Assembly (NCBI RefSeq): GCF_030272615.1
Contig: NC_081409.1
Location: forward strand, 22,136,260 to 22,200,259
Source: Cryptomeria japonica
Taxonomy: Eukaryota > Streptophyta > Pinopsida > Cupressales > Cupressaceae
Direction of reading: 5' to 3'
DNA: 64,000 nt
Part shown: piece by piece, positions 46,216 to 57,391 of the stretch
Layout of the letters: each line of letters opens with the position of its first letter
How positions within the stretch are numbered: the stretch's first letter is position 1
Made by a program: the position numbers and the translations under genes
The notes under the pieces: model-generated
Seen by the model: only the letters and a program-made list of their open reading frames with translations
What the model was told of the DNA's origin: nothing
Databases searched by the model: none

Positions 46216-48232
46216 GTGAAGCGTGCACTTCACCAACATAAGAATTTGATTGATCAATATATGATAATGCAATTTCATGTTGGCGAAGTGCATGCTTCAC
46301 ACATGCTCTTGCTCCATCATGCTCTCCTTTTCCATGTCCACTCTCAAAGAAGTTTCACAAAAACTTTATGTTACATCGAGCATGTTGTAGGGATAACCAG
46401 TTAAAAGCTTTTGCAGACTTAAATTGCCCTGACATAAATAACATATATATATTTAAACTTTTGACCTGTTATACAATCAAATCATATATTTAAGAAGAAA
46501 ATCAACTTAAATCAATTTCAAATCTAACACTTACCAGCACATCCATATGACCAAATCCAATGTTGTGTACAATCTATCCCATGATCTTTAATATCTTCAA
46601 AAAACATTCTAAAACAATGTGCTACATGGCTCCTATAATGACACGTATTATCACTGATATAGAAAGGAACCTCCTTGATGATAATTCTACTCTCTATACC
46701 ATCCACCTAAAACTGTGCATGTCTATAGCAAACTTGTACAAATATTGCAACTTGATCGGAATGATAATATTGACTTTGAATTTCTGTGTGAGGACTAAAT
46801 GTATAGTTCTCAGAGAAATCTACAATTGAAAGAATACAACCTGGTGGAAAACAATTCTTTGAGTCATGAAATTGTTTAGCATGCCATCTTGCACCATGAA
46901 AATGTTGGATATGTGTATATATCATATTACAAAATCTATCTATAAATTGAATGTAGGGCAATTCACTCTCTTTCAACATATTTTTTTGGATTCAGTTCCT
47001 GACTTAGTTTGGTATGTCTCATATTCAAATCTCTTCCATATAACTAGCACATGGATATCAATATTCTCATTTCGCAACACAAAATTACTCAAAACTCCAC
47101 AATCATTGCATTCACCTCTTATACATTGTATTTTGAACTCATCTGAATCTTCTAATTTATCACATAAAATAGACTTCACAAATTGTGTTGTACTTATATG
47201 AATGACTAGATTGGATTAATTGTTGCCATGAACTTCTTATATGATTGCAAGTGTAGATGAAATTCAGCATGATTTTGACAACAACAAGTTTCACGTACCT
47301 TATTTATGTGTACAAAGCAAGGATGCAATCTCTCAAACATCCTTTGGCAAATCTTTACATCTGAAAATTCTTGCTTGAATGCTTCAAACAATTCACTTTG
47401 TTTGTATATAAGAAATGTTTTGGATGTGTAATCTTTTTACCATCTTCATCTATCATCTATATAGTGTCCCCTCTATTGGAAGAAACATGAGAGTGGTTGG
47501 TCCAATAATCAATGACCTATCTTTTTACATCTTCAGAAATTATGTCTTTTCTAAGAACCCTATAGATATTTACCCAATTCTTTTCAATGTTTTCATCCCA
47601 CATATTTCTCTTCCTAATGTGTCTTTGAACAATTATTCTAGATACATGCATTAATTGAGAAATTGCATTAATTTGATTTCTATGAGTCAATTTCTTACTA
47701 GTAATCATAGTCATCAATGCTCTATGTGCAACACTTAAATCAACACCTCGACTTGTGTTGTCAATACAATTCAATGCTTCTTGTAAATTTTCAATTATAG
47801 TTTCTTTTACTAATGTATCAGGAGAAATTTTCTTATTATCAACACCCAACAACTCCAAAACAGGGCTCATTTTCCTTTTCCTAAATAACTTAGCAAATAA
47901 TTGTGCTCTTCCAATAATAGACTTATTTTTAAAATAATCATCCCACAATTTCTTACAATGCAATTTTAATGTGCTTTCAGGTATCATATCTTCAGATGGA
48001 ATTGTATTGAAAAGACTATCTTCATCCATTTCCATCAAAATTTCCATACCAGAAAAAAATTCAAACTTGAACTTGTCCCAATTTCATCCCGTACCTGAGT
48101 AGATGTTTCTTGAACATCATCATATTGATCTTGAACATCAACGAATTGCTGTTGAATACGTTTTGTATGACCTTTCATCTTATCGTCCCTTTTATGATCA
48201 TATAACCTTGATCTAGTCCTTTTATTCCCCAT
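46216..48232 (-). pseudogene. DDE-type transposase gene (decayed)
   Basis: Read on the minus strand through at least five frames. An N-terminal K/R-rich start (48232) is followed by an acidic to helical region (48047-47517). Next comes a cysteine motif C-C-C-Q-N-H-A-E-F-H (about 47285) and a knuckle-like C-I-R-G-E-C-N-D-C-G (about 47120). The core has V-D-F-S-E-N-Y and E-I-Q-S-Q-Y-Y (46815-46765), F-Y-I-S-D-N-T-C-H (about 46650) and W-S-Y-G-C-A (about 46540), then G-H-G-K-G-E-H-D-G-A-R near 46325. The order DFxENY, ISDD, SDGCA, GHGKGxxDG is a pattern I associate with uncharacterised transposase-like proteins of diverse eukaryotes; I cannot name the superfamily. The SDG aspartate is Y here. 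Five frame changes could be decay or introns. Confidence 0.65.
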
Positions 48233-48273
48233 TGCAAAAAAATTCAGATCTTCAAAATTTCATGCTTTGAACC

Positions 48274-49913
48274 TGATGTAGAGTGAGTTGTTTCTCACAG
48301 GTTTGTGCTACCTTGTCCAGGTATCTCCTCTAATATACACAATAAACATCCAATGATTCTACACCTCACACCCTCCAAGGGTTTGCAAGACTTACCCTCT
48401 CTAGCCTTCCCAAGGTCCTTAGGTTAGGATAAGCACTTGTTATTTTGTAAGTTCTATTTTCTTGTTTCAGAGACCTAGTTTTCCCACTCCCTTTCACACT
48501 CAACTAAAGAGATCAACCCCTCTACCACAAGATCTTCATCCCCCACACTACACACATAAGGATGCATGATTTTGGATGGATTCCCAACCCTATTCCTTAC
48601 TCAAGATCTTTGACACTTACTGGTTTGGTGTTTTACAAACAAACTGCACTTTTAGGCCTAACTGAAGACTAATTCTAGTAGCCCTATTTGCGAGGTATTT
48701 TGCATTTACCGGTTAAACTTCCTTAAAAAATCTATGAACAACACTATGAAATATTTGGCATTCTAGACACCCTTTTGGGGTTTACATACAATATCTCAAA
48801 ATTGGAGGTGGGTTTTGTCATTAACATATCTAACCCTTACCGGTTAACTAGGCCTAATTGACCCTTCCTAGGCCTTAAAGATAGAGATTGATCAAAACCC
48901 CTTCACCGGTCCAATTGTCTAAGTGAATTAATGATAGTTTGGGGTCTATACTTCCATATTTAATTACAATCCAATCATACTTAACCTCCACCCACCCGAT
49001 TCACCCAATTAGGGCCTGCTATCCATGATTCCTAATGCTTGCCAACTCAATGTGCCAAGCCTAGGGTATGGTGGCAAATATTTGATTTGGATTCCCCCAT
49101 ATTAAAACTAAAAAGAAAATATAGTATACAATACAAACTAACATTCCATAAGGTTTTAGAGAGGAAATCCACCATGGAATGTTAGGTTGGAGCCATTTTT
49201 CTCTCAAAACCCTGGTTTTTAGGGCTCTTGGACCCGCCTGTAACAAAATGAAGTTTATTCACAAACTACAACACTTAAAGACTCCAAAAAAAATAAAAAA
49301 TGAAGGTAAGACATTATTCTAACAATTCATGACCCTGTCTTAGACGTGTCAATCCATACAGGTCGTACAAACTTGCAAAGAACAACAAAAACTCGGAAGA
49401 ACACACACAAATGGGAAACCAAAATTGTTTATTTGCTTCACATCTTCAACAACCTTCAACAACCGATTATATTCAGTCTTTCCAAGCCTTATATTGTCCT
49501 TGGAGTAGTTACATATTCTCACAATCAAATGTGTCGACCAACTAATTGTTGGTGTCTGAAAATGTTGCAAAGTTGCTATGAGTAACTTTTGCAACTTTTG
49601 CAATTTGTTGCATAGGTGAGCAACTTTGCTCAAACCCAAACTTGGTCATTTTCAATTGACTCCTATGACCTTAACAATCTCAAAACAACATCAACCAACC
49701 TACATTACTCACAAACAACTTATCCTATTAAGTGCTCTACTTGGCACCCTTAAGAGCTCACATGCCAACATTGGCCAAACAAAGATTCTTAGGGCCCTTA
49801 CAATCATTTGAGCACACTTTCAATGGCCTCTTGGCCTTATTACAAAAACTAAAAACATGATTTGAACATCCTGGAAATAAAGTTACCAAAATTTGCTAAG
49901 TGCCCTTGCACCA
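48274..49913. mobile_element. Solo LTR, 1,640 bp
   Basis: Starts TGATGTAGAGTGAG, ends GCCCTTGCACCA, and is flanked by GAACC at 48269-48273 and 49914-49918. Removing it joins atgctttgaacc to tgaaaaacac. It has no coding capacity but carries several taccggtta motifs, also frequent in the solo LTR at 54.9 kb. Orientation is not evident. It inserted immediately upstream of the transposase start. Confidence 0.85.
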
Positions 49914-50614
49914 GAACCTGAAAAACACAAACATGCAAATGTACCATATATAAGAAAAAACATATTTGCACACACCTTTCAAGTTATTTTAAACTATAGA
50001 AGTTATATATATACATATATATACTTATCAGAACAATGTTAGAGTTAAATCTATAAATAGACTTCGTTTGTAAAATATGAAAGTTAAAAAAGTTATATAG
50101 TTAGTTTTCCTTGTTCTTAACAAACAAAATATAATTAATGAAATGTATTTAATTTTGCATTCTTAAACTTTATACATTGAATAAATGAAACATGTGTAAA
50201 TTTCATCCATTTAGATCATTTGACTTGAACTCCACTTTTTAAAATCTAGAAAATAAAAAAATAACGTTCAAGAAATAAGACCTAGTTTCTACCAAACATA
50301 AGATATAAAGAGTAAGAAATTAAGTCTAGTTGGATTCTACATTTGACTATGCAATGTACATATGAACGTGATTTAATAACATTAATTGCTTGAAATCTAG
50401 TAGCTAATATATAAAGAATTTGAGTCAAGTATTAGTTTCAAAAAAATTATAATTAAGTAATAAATAGTGTTGAATATACTCAATTTCATTAGTGTTTAAT
50501 ATATATTTTACAAATTCACTATTTAGTTCTTTTAAGTATGTAAATAAGAATGAATCTACGCATATATATGAACACTTATAAATGAATCCATACATGTATA
50601 TAAAAATGGATTTG

Positions 50615-50625
50615 CATATATATAA

Positions 50626-50691
<66 letters not shown>
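50615..50691. repeat. (TA)n microsatellite
   Basis: About 70 bp of nearly pure TA. Frames alternating Y and I across it are artefacts. Confidence 0.97.
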
Positions 50692-50693
<2 letters not shown>

Positions 50694-51294
50694 AATCCAT
50701 GTACACATAAATAAAAGATTCAAGATAAGATACACATGATTCAATCCACAATTAGCGTTTAATATAAAAAATTGAAAAAATAAAGTGTAATATAATATAC
50801 TTGAAAATAAATGATTGAATCCACAATTAATGATTAATAAAATAAAGTTTAATTAAATCTAAAAAATATAAATATTTTAGAAAAAGCCTTCAAATATTTG
50901 TATATTTGAACATAATTGAAAAAATAATTTAAAATAACATAATTCAAAATAAACGATTGAAGTGCAATTAACGAATAATAAAATAAAGTTTAAAAAAATC
51001 TAAAAAATATTTAATTTCCCAAAAAACATCTAATATTGTAAATTAAGTATGATTGAAAATAATAATTTAAAATAACATACTTGGAAAGGGTAGATGCCTT
51101 CGAAAAAAATAAAAATAAATCTTCGCCCCTTTATAAAATTAGAAATATTCGCCCCTTTATAATCTTCCTGCTCGCTCCAAAATGCCACTTTATTTGAGGA
51201 AAAAAATGATTTTATTCAAAAATCACTTTTATTATTTTTGCACTTGATTGAAATTGATATTTTTATTTGAATTTTTTTTATATTTTATATGGGG

Positions 51295-51430
51295 TTGAAG
51301 CGACCGGTTGCTTGTATGATCGGTTGCGTCGACCTCAATAGTTCTAGCTGGAACGCTTCCGGCCGGAACTATCTATGTGGAATGCCAAGTGGCAGCCACA
51401 TCAACAAAAATGCTGATTTTCTGAAACTTG
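51295..51430. promoter_or_regulatory. GC-rich block with inverted repeat, similar to 10.3 kb
   Basis: Contains agctggaacgcttccggccg within atagttc…gaactat inverted arms, followed by ccaagtggcagccacatc. The stretch at 10320-10400 has agctagaacccttccggccg and ttggcggccacgcaac. Read on the minus strand the block is followed by ATATAAAATAT (about 51280), so it could be a promoter for the minus-strand transposase gene; this is inference. Confidence 0.4.
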
Positions 51431-52027
51431 TGAATTCTGCCAAAAAAATTCAACAGGTAAATTAAATTTATTAAAAAAACTAAAAATACCCTTTTGTAGA
51501 GATCGAAGTCACAATTCTACTCATATAATTTTTATAATGTTTTGATTATATTTAATATATAAAAATATTAAAAAAACTACAAGTAGGTATTCTTTTGTTC
51601 GGTAAGAGGCTGGTTTGAAAAACAAAAAAAGTATCGAATAACTTTAAAAAAAAATTGAAAAAAATATGGTTCACTAGAGGAGAGAGTCTTCTCCAAAAGG
51701 GTATTTTTGTTTTTTGATTATCATAAATTGAATAGATAAATTGTGGTGGGAGACAAAAACTATTAAATTTTGGTATATTCGACTTCCAAATGCTATAACA
51801 AAGAAAATATACATCAAATTTTTTAATTTTATTTTTGATACACTACATATATATGTCATCTATAACGGATATAAAAATCGGAAAAAAATAAGTTGATTTA
51901 CATTTTCTTTTGTGGTGGAAACTGAACCCCCCGATTTTCAACGTTTTTTAGCAATAAAAAAATAGACTTTAAAGCTAAAAAAATATATAAATTATTGACA
52001 AAAAATATTCCAAAAATAGTAGACTTA

Positions 52028-52393
52028 TGTTAGAGTATTCAAGTATTTACTTGATTAATTAAATAATATTTATTTAATTATTTAAGTTCCCTTGATCTCT
52101 TTTACAATTAAGCTAACTTTAGGTGCCTAATTATTAATTCTTTTATTAATTATTATGTGCAAGCCTAGGTTTCCTTTTTAGGGTTTCTTGACCTATTAGA
52201 GGTTTATTCTTTTCATTGTATTGTAAGGATTATCACATTACACATTTTGTGAATATTGAGCTCTCATATTTTTGAGCATATTTTCTATGTTTTGCTTTTA
52301 GTTATTTTGCTTCCTTGTTTCTCCTTGTAACAACTTATCCAACTTGCAGAAGATCTTTAGGCTCATGTGGTGTTGTGTTTCTCAACTCTCACA
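52028..52393 (+). repeat. Left LTR of the non-autonomous element
   Basis: 366 bp. The A/T-rich 5' half is followed by cttgtaacaacttatcc and ends at the PBS. Confidence 0.95.
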
Positions 52394-52405
52394 TGGTATC
52401 AGAGC
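52394..52405 (+). promoter_or_regulatory. Primer-binding site (tRNA-iMet type)
   Basis: TGGTATCAGAGC, exact and directly abutting the LTR. Confidence 0.95.
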
Positions 52406-52789
52406 TTCAAATCTACAACTATTTGTTCTTGTTTTGAGAATTTTTGCATTGGAAGCAAATCTAGGGTTTCAGGAAGTTTTTATGTACTTAGGGATAGACC
52501 TATTTTTCTGAGCACTTTGGGCCTAAATAGACCTCACCATCATGCTCAGAAGGCCCCAAAACCCCTATAATCATATAAAATTTGCCTAGTTTTCGCTCCT
52601 GAGCATCTGGGGGTGATTTTTCTTCAGTTGGCCGTACGACCCTGGCATGCAGTTCGAGAAAAAAATTCAATTTTTTTTTGCCTTTTTACGACATGTAGGC
52701 TGAAAAAAAAAAAAAATAAAAAATTGGAAAAAGGCAGAAAAAGTGTTTTTTTTAACAAATTTTGGTTTGGGGGTTTCCCCACAGTACGC

Positions 52790-53210
52790 AGGGTATCGTG
52801 GGGTCCCCTGACCTACTGCAGGTTTGGCGCCGGCGACGGTTCTGACACTGCCATCCCCTAGCTCCCTGCCAGTGTCGGTCTTCTCGACCCCGCCGCAGCT
52901 CCTCTCCAGTGCCTGCTGCCGACATTGCCTTCTTGGCCCCACTGCCGCAGCCCCTCTTCGGACCCCACTGCCAACACCACCTTCCCGACCCCTGCTGTCG
53001 CAACACCCCTTTGGCCCCCGCTGCGCTACGCCGCCCACGACCTCTCTACACCGCCTGCGGCCTCCTTGCGCTGCCCGCCGACCCCTCTGCGCCGCCAGAA
53101 ACAACCCGCATCGCTAGACAAAGCCCTGGCCACCACTGCGCCACCACTACGCCACCCACCCGCCGCCGGAGCATCGCCCACTGGCCACCTCCGCTAGGCT
53201 CCTACCACCA
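52790..53210. other. GC-rich island inside the non-autonomous element
   Basis: About 420 bp strikingly rich in C on the plus strand (ctgccg, ccgcag, gaccccactgcc motifs) and bounded by ordinary AT-rich interior. Every frame is open over long distances and gives P/A/R/L-rich peptides, an effect of composition. It looks like a partly repetitive captured segment. It has no recognisable protein domain. Confidence 0.7.
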
Positions 53211-53794
53211 GACCTCCTCCCTCTTGTTTTTTGAAGGGGGGGTTCATTTTTTGGCCATATCTTGAGCATACAAAGTTATTTTTTTGAAAATGAATAGGCG
53301 TCAGAAAGCTGGTTCTGAGATGGACCTCGTGATATTGAATTTTTTTTCCAATTTTTCTGTTTGACTGTGTTTTTTTCTAGTCAAAGTGGGGTCTCTTTTT
53401 TGCACTCCGGGAGCCATAGAATGAGCACTCGAACTCCATTTTTCAAAAAATTTATATCGTTGGAAAGCTTGTCCTATTTAATTTCCAGACATATGATTTT
53501 TATTTCCAAATTCTTCTCCATGAATATTTTCTTCAGTTTTTTTCTTTTTCAACACTCTGTGGATATCTTGGTTGTTTTAGGTCCTGGGGCCTCTTCTTTG
53601 AGTAGGATGTCTCTATTTTGGTTCTCCTTTCTATTTCCAATATTATTATCATTGTAGCTTCTTTTATGCAAAAGCATTGAGATAAAGTGCCATCATGCAT
53701 TGTTTACTTGGTATCTTGCACATCTTGTGCCCTATTGTACATGCACTACTTATAAAGTGCCATGAGGGGGTTGACGTTTGCCTTGTTTGTTATC

Positions 53795-53875
53795 CACCTT
53801 TGTCAAGTGAGTGTTCCTTCCATGACATTTGCCTCATGTTGTGTGTCAAGTGAGTGTTCCTTCCATGACACTATG
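53795..53875. repeat. ~41-bp direct repeat
   Basis: tcaagtgagtgttccttcca followed by tgaca occurs twice, at about 53803 and 53844. It lies in the interior of the non-autonomous element. Confidence 0.85.
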
Positions 53876-54480
53876 TACTATCTCTGCGCCTTCAATGTTC
53901 CTGGTTCTTCATCGTGCAATTCTTGTTGGCCATTTTTTTAGTGTCCTTGTCCCTCTCCCTCTTCAACATTATGGGGAGGTTTGTCTTGTTGGTTCTAATG
54001 CTTCAGTGGTTTGATTGATCAGCTCTTTAGGCTTTGGTTTCTCATACCATCTGTATCTTCGAGTTCAGTTGTTTTCCTTTGTTTGCCTTTTGATTCGAGT
54101 AATGTCATTTGAGGGCACTCATACAGATTATAGTCTTCTCTACCTGGTCATGTTCTATTTTAGTGGAGGTTCTTCAGATCAATAGTTATTCTTTGACAGT
54201 GTTTGTAGGTTCTTCATGCTTCAGTGATTCTTCTGATCTTCTCTTGTTCCTATCTTTTTAGAACATTCTTGTTTGGAGGCTTTTTCAGTCCTTCTTCTTT
54301 CTTTTTCCATCTCTGTTTGGAGTAGAGTTTTTTTCCCACGTGGTTTTCTCTATTTCTTTGGTTCATAGAGATTTGGTTGTATTTGGGTACCTGATTAGGC
54401 CTTGTTGCCGGGACCCATCTTTCCTACTTTCAGTAGTTGTTTTAGGTTTTAGCTTCTCCCTAAGTCTAGCTTAAGGGGGG

Positions 54481-54846
54481 TGTTAGAGTATTTGGGTATT
54501 TACTTGATTAATTAAACAATATTTGTTTAATTATTTAAGTTCTCTTTATCTCTTTTACACTTAAGCTAACTTTAGGTGCATACTAATTAATTCTTTATTA
54601 ATTATTATGTGCAAGCCTAGGTTTTCCTTTTTAGGGTTTCTTGACCTATTAGAGGTTTATTCTTTTCATTGTATTGTAAGGATTATCACATTACACATTT
54701 TGTGAATATTGAGCTCTCATATTTTTGAGCATATTTTTTGTGTTTTGCTTTTAGTTATTTTGCTTCCTTGCTTCTCCTTGTAATAGATTATCCAACTTGC
54801 AGAAGATCTTTAGGCTCCTGTGGTGTTGTGTTTCTCAACTCTCATA
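54481..54846 (+). repeat. Right LTR of the non-autonomous element
   Basis: 366 bp, directly after the PPT. The terminal CA has changed to TA. Confidence 0.95.
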
Positions 54847-54886
54847 ACTTAAACTTCACCAAATTTTACAAATTTCTTCAGTTTAT

Positions 54887-56100
54887 TGATGAATACTAAG
54901 AGGGGGGGGTGAATTAGTATACCAAAAATTACTATACTCAAACACTTTATCAGTCTAGCGGTGAACTGGTATAACAGTTTAATTAACAAACCGGTTAACA
55001 CAAATGCAAACCAAATAGCAAGTAAGGCATTCACCCACAGAAGCACAATCACCATAACACAAGATATTTTGACGTGGAAACCCAAATGGTAAAAACCACG
55101 GTGAGATGAAACTCACAAGTAACTATTTGCAGAATAGTAACCAGACTGGTTAAGGTCATACAATGTTCTTTACCAGAGCAGATCCTGTTAGGAATCTCAA
55201 TCTCTATTAGGAGATAAGTCTGATTAAAGACTACCTTGTGAGAGGATTTTAGATCCACAGATGTGAATCACCTTGTTAGAGGATTTACAAAGGCTTTTCT
55301 GGGCCTACCCAGTTAAGGGTTTCTAACTTGTCAAAGATGTGAGTAATCAACAAGTGAATGATCTAGCAAATAGCACAGTCTGCTTGGTTAGATCCATGAT
55401 AGCTTATTGCTAATGCATTTCAACATTACTTCAGTCTTCAGTAAATCCACACTCTATTACAGTACACAAACTTGATCTTTTCTGTTAAGATCGCACATTC
55501 AAGAACTCATCAACCACTACAAACCCTAATAGCTACACACATATTAAAACCCTAGACATGATGTTCTTAAAAGGATCTGATTTCATGTCGGTCTAATAGG
55601 ATTACATTGCAAGTTTCTAGGTTCATTGTATCTAAACACATTTGGTAACATGGCACAAAATCACCATCAAAGTGTCGGTGGATGGTAACTCATCACAAAG
55701 ATATACCGATTAGTAGCTCATCATAGAGTATTATCGGTTTATACAACTTTATTGATTACCGATTGGTAACTCAATACTGGTTTGAAACCAATACCGGTTT
55801 AGCAAATTACCGGTTGATAGAAATGAAGACTGTGAAAATGATAACTACTGCTTCTAGTTCCTTTGCTCCATTCTGCTTGAGATCCTCGAACCACTTAAGG
55901 TCCTCATACAGCTTGAGATCCTCATGCCACTTGAGATTGGTAAACACTTTCTGCAAGACATTGATAGTCTAAAGACTATAGCATAATACTGGTTTGAAAC
56001 AAATACCGGTTGAGCATAACTCATACATAGAAAAAGTGATCTCATAGCAAGTGTGTGTCCACCAATGACAATCACAACATAATCATCAAAAATGCCAACA
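54887..56100 (-). mobile_element. Solo LTR of a copia-like family (1,214 bp)
   Basis: Starts TGATGAATACTAAGAGGG and ends AAAATGCCAACA. It is flanked by TTTAT (54882-54886) and TTTAC (56101-56105), a 4-of-5 match. It shares actaagaggggg, gacgtggaaacccaaatgg and the run of gttagaggattt motifs with the copia LTRs at 14.0 and 43.5 kb, which sets its orientation. A 21-bp repeat cttgagatcctc…ccacttgag occurs three times near 55875-55940. No internal sequence remains. Confidence 0.82.
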
Positions 56101-56377
56101 TTTACATCATCTTAAATTCAAAATACAAATGCCACTTTTATGGCGACGAAATTGAACAGTTATTGTTTTGTTAACCTTTTCCTTTGTAAAAGTGTGACAC
56201 AGGTTTGTACTTTTACCCTTAGACAATATTGTGTTGTGGCTCTCAAATATTGCATTAGGATTCCTGCATAGGTTAGACATAAATGTTTTCGAAGATTGTG
56301 ATTGATTGAAATGGAGAAATTATGTTACTTTTATAGATTTTTGGGACAGATTGGGTGAGAAATGAAATTCAAGTTGG

Positions 56378-57126
56378 TGCAGTCACCAGATAGGAGTGAC
56401 CTCAAAGAGATCAATCTGGACCAGGAAACACGAATAAACACAATGAAAACTAGAGGATATGATGGAGGCAATGCAGAACTGAATGAATTAGATCATGAAA
56501 ATAGATTATAGATAACCGATAACATCTAGGTTACAAGATAAGGCTCACTGGCCTACTACATACATGCTCAGTTACATAATTGGTCAACTCTGGACCTCTA
56601 ATTCTCAATATATGTCTTCTATGTTCTTCCTAACTAAATTATGATGCTTAATTAAATTTATTTATATGGTCTAGAGGGATCTGGTCGGCCCAAGAGGAAT
56701 CAAATGATGAAGAACAAGATCAAATGTGTAAAACACCAGGTTGACCTCCACCAAAGAAATTCCTTCGAAAAATATAAAGGAAGAAGTGTGGATCAAAGGG
56801 AAGGTCAACAACACACCAAGGAACATTGGAATCAACAAACTAAAGCACCACAAGATTTGCCAATAGAAAATAGGTTCAAGCGGTTCCGGTGCCATAAAAT
56901 TGTCTCGAAATCTAGAATCAATAACTTGTCGGAAAATGATCCAAATGCTCTGCGGTTTAGGAATAAAGAAGATGATCATGTTTACAAGCAAAATCCATCT
57001 ACGCAAGATCCAGTGATCCAATGCAAGAAAATGTAGAAAGGAATGCTGAAATTGCAAAATAGAAAACAAATGATTTTTTTTTTGGATGATGCAAGATTGC
57101 CAAGAACCAGGGATGCTCCTGCATCA
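56378..57126 (-). repeat. Gypsy 3 3' LTR (left limit uncertain)
   Basis: The right end reads gggatgctcctgcatca, similar to the end of the gypsy 2 LTR. The left limit, about tgcagtcaccagatagg, is a guess from the terminal TG and a similar ending in gypsy 2. No second copy is present for comparison. The 110-codon plus-strand frame inside has no recognisable features. Confidence 0.5.
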
Positions 57127-57164
57127 GACATCCAGGGTTGTTGAAAAAGTGAGTCTCTCACTTT

Positions 57165-57390
57165 GCTAGGGTTAGAGGAAAACCAAGGCGGTCCACCTCT
57201 GCTTGAGAAATCCAAGATGAATCTTCAACTGGTCTATCCTTTCACTTCACAAGATACTTCTTGTATTAACTACTTTGGATACTACACCCAATCCTACTGT
57301 CTAAAATGTCTTCAATCTGATCTGGCTCCTTCCGGGGCAACTGTTTCTTTAAGTCTACAATACTGTCTTCATTGAATTCTTATTCATGAT
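57165..57390 (-). pseudogene. Gypsy 3 chromodomain
   Basis: Reads I-E-D-I-L-D-S-R, then Y-L-V-K with a stop in place of W and K-D-R-P-V-E-D-S-S-W-I, the chromodomain pattern. It follows the integrase C-terminus after a short linker. Two in-frame stops are present. Confidence 0.78.
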
Positions 57391-57391
57391 A

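Larger units (their letters stand above)
49919..52022. other. AT-rich spacer without genes
   Basis: It contains a TA microsatellite, a diverged direct repeat (aaataa-cgattgaa…aataaaataaagttta near 50804 and 50946, with a weaker relative near 50736) and a GC-rich block at 51295-51430. No credible reading frame. Confidence 0.7.
52028..54846 (+). mobile_element. Non-autonomous LTR retrotransposon, complete
   Basis: A 2,819-bp plus-strand element. Each LTR is 366 bp, starts TGTTAGAGTATT and ends CTCTCACA (right copy CTCTCATA). ACTTA duplications lie at 52023-52027 and 54847-54851. A perfect PBS TGGTATCAGAGC directly follows the left LTR, and the PPT TTAAGGGGGG (54471-54480) directly precedes the right. 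The 2.1-kb interior has no gag, protease, RT or integrase motif, so movement would need proteins from a relative. Equal LTR lengths with few differences suggest a fairly recent insertion. Confidence 0.95.

Noticed and set aside
50425-50751. Y/I-rich minus-strand frames
   Set aside because: Translation of the TA microsatellite.
52667-53265. Overlapping P/A/R-rich open frames up to 145 codons on both strands
   Set aside because: All frames stay open because of extreme GC composition; no domain, and they lie inside a non-autonomous LTR element.
56704-57036. 110-codon plus-strand frame
   Set aside because: Lies inside the gypsy 3 LTR, antisense to it, with no recognisable feature.
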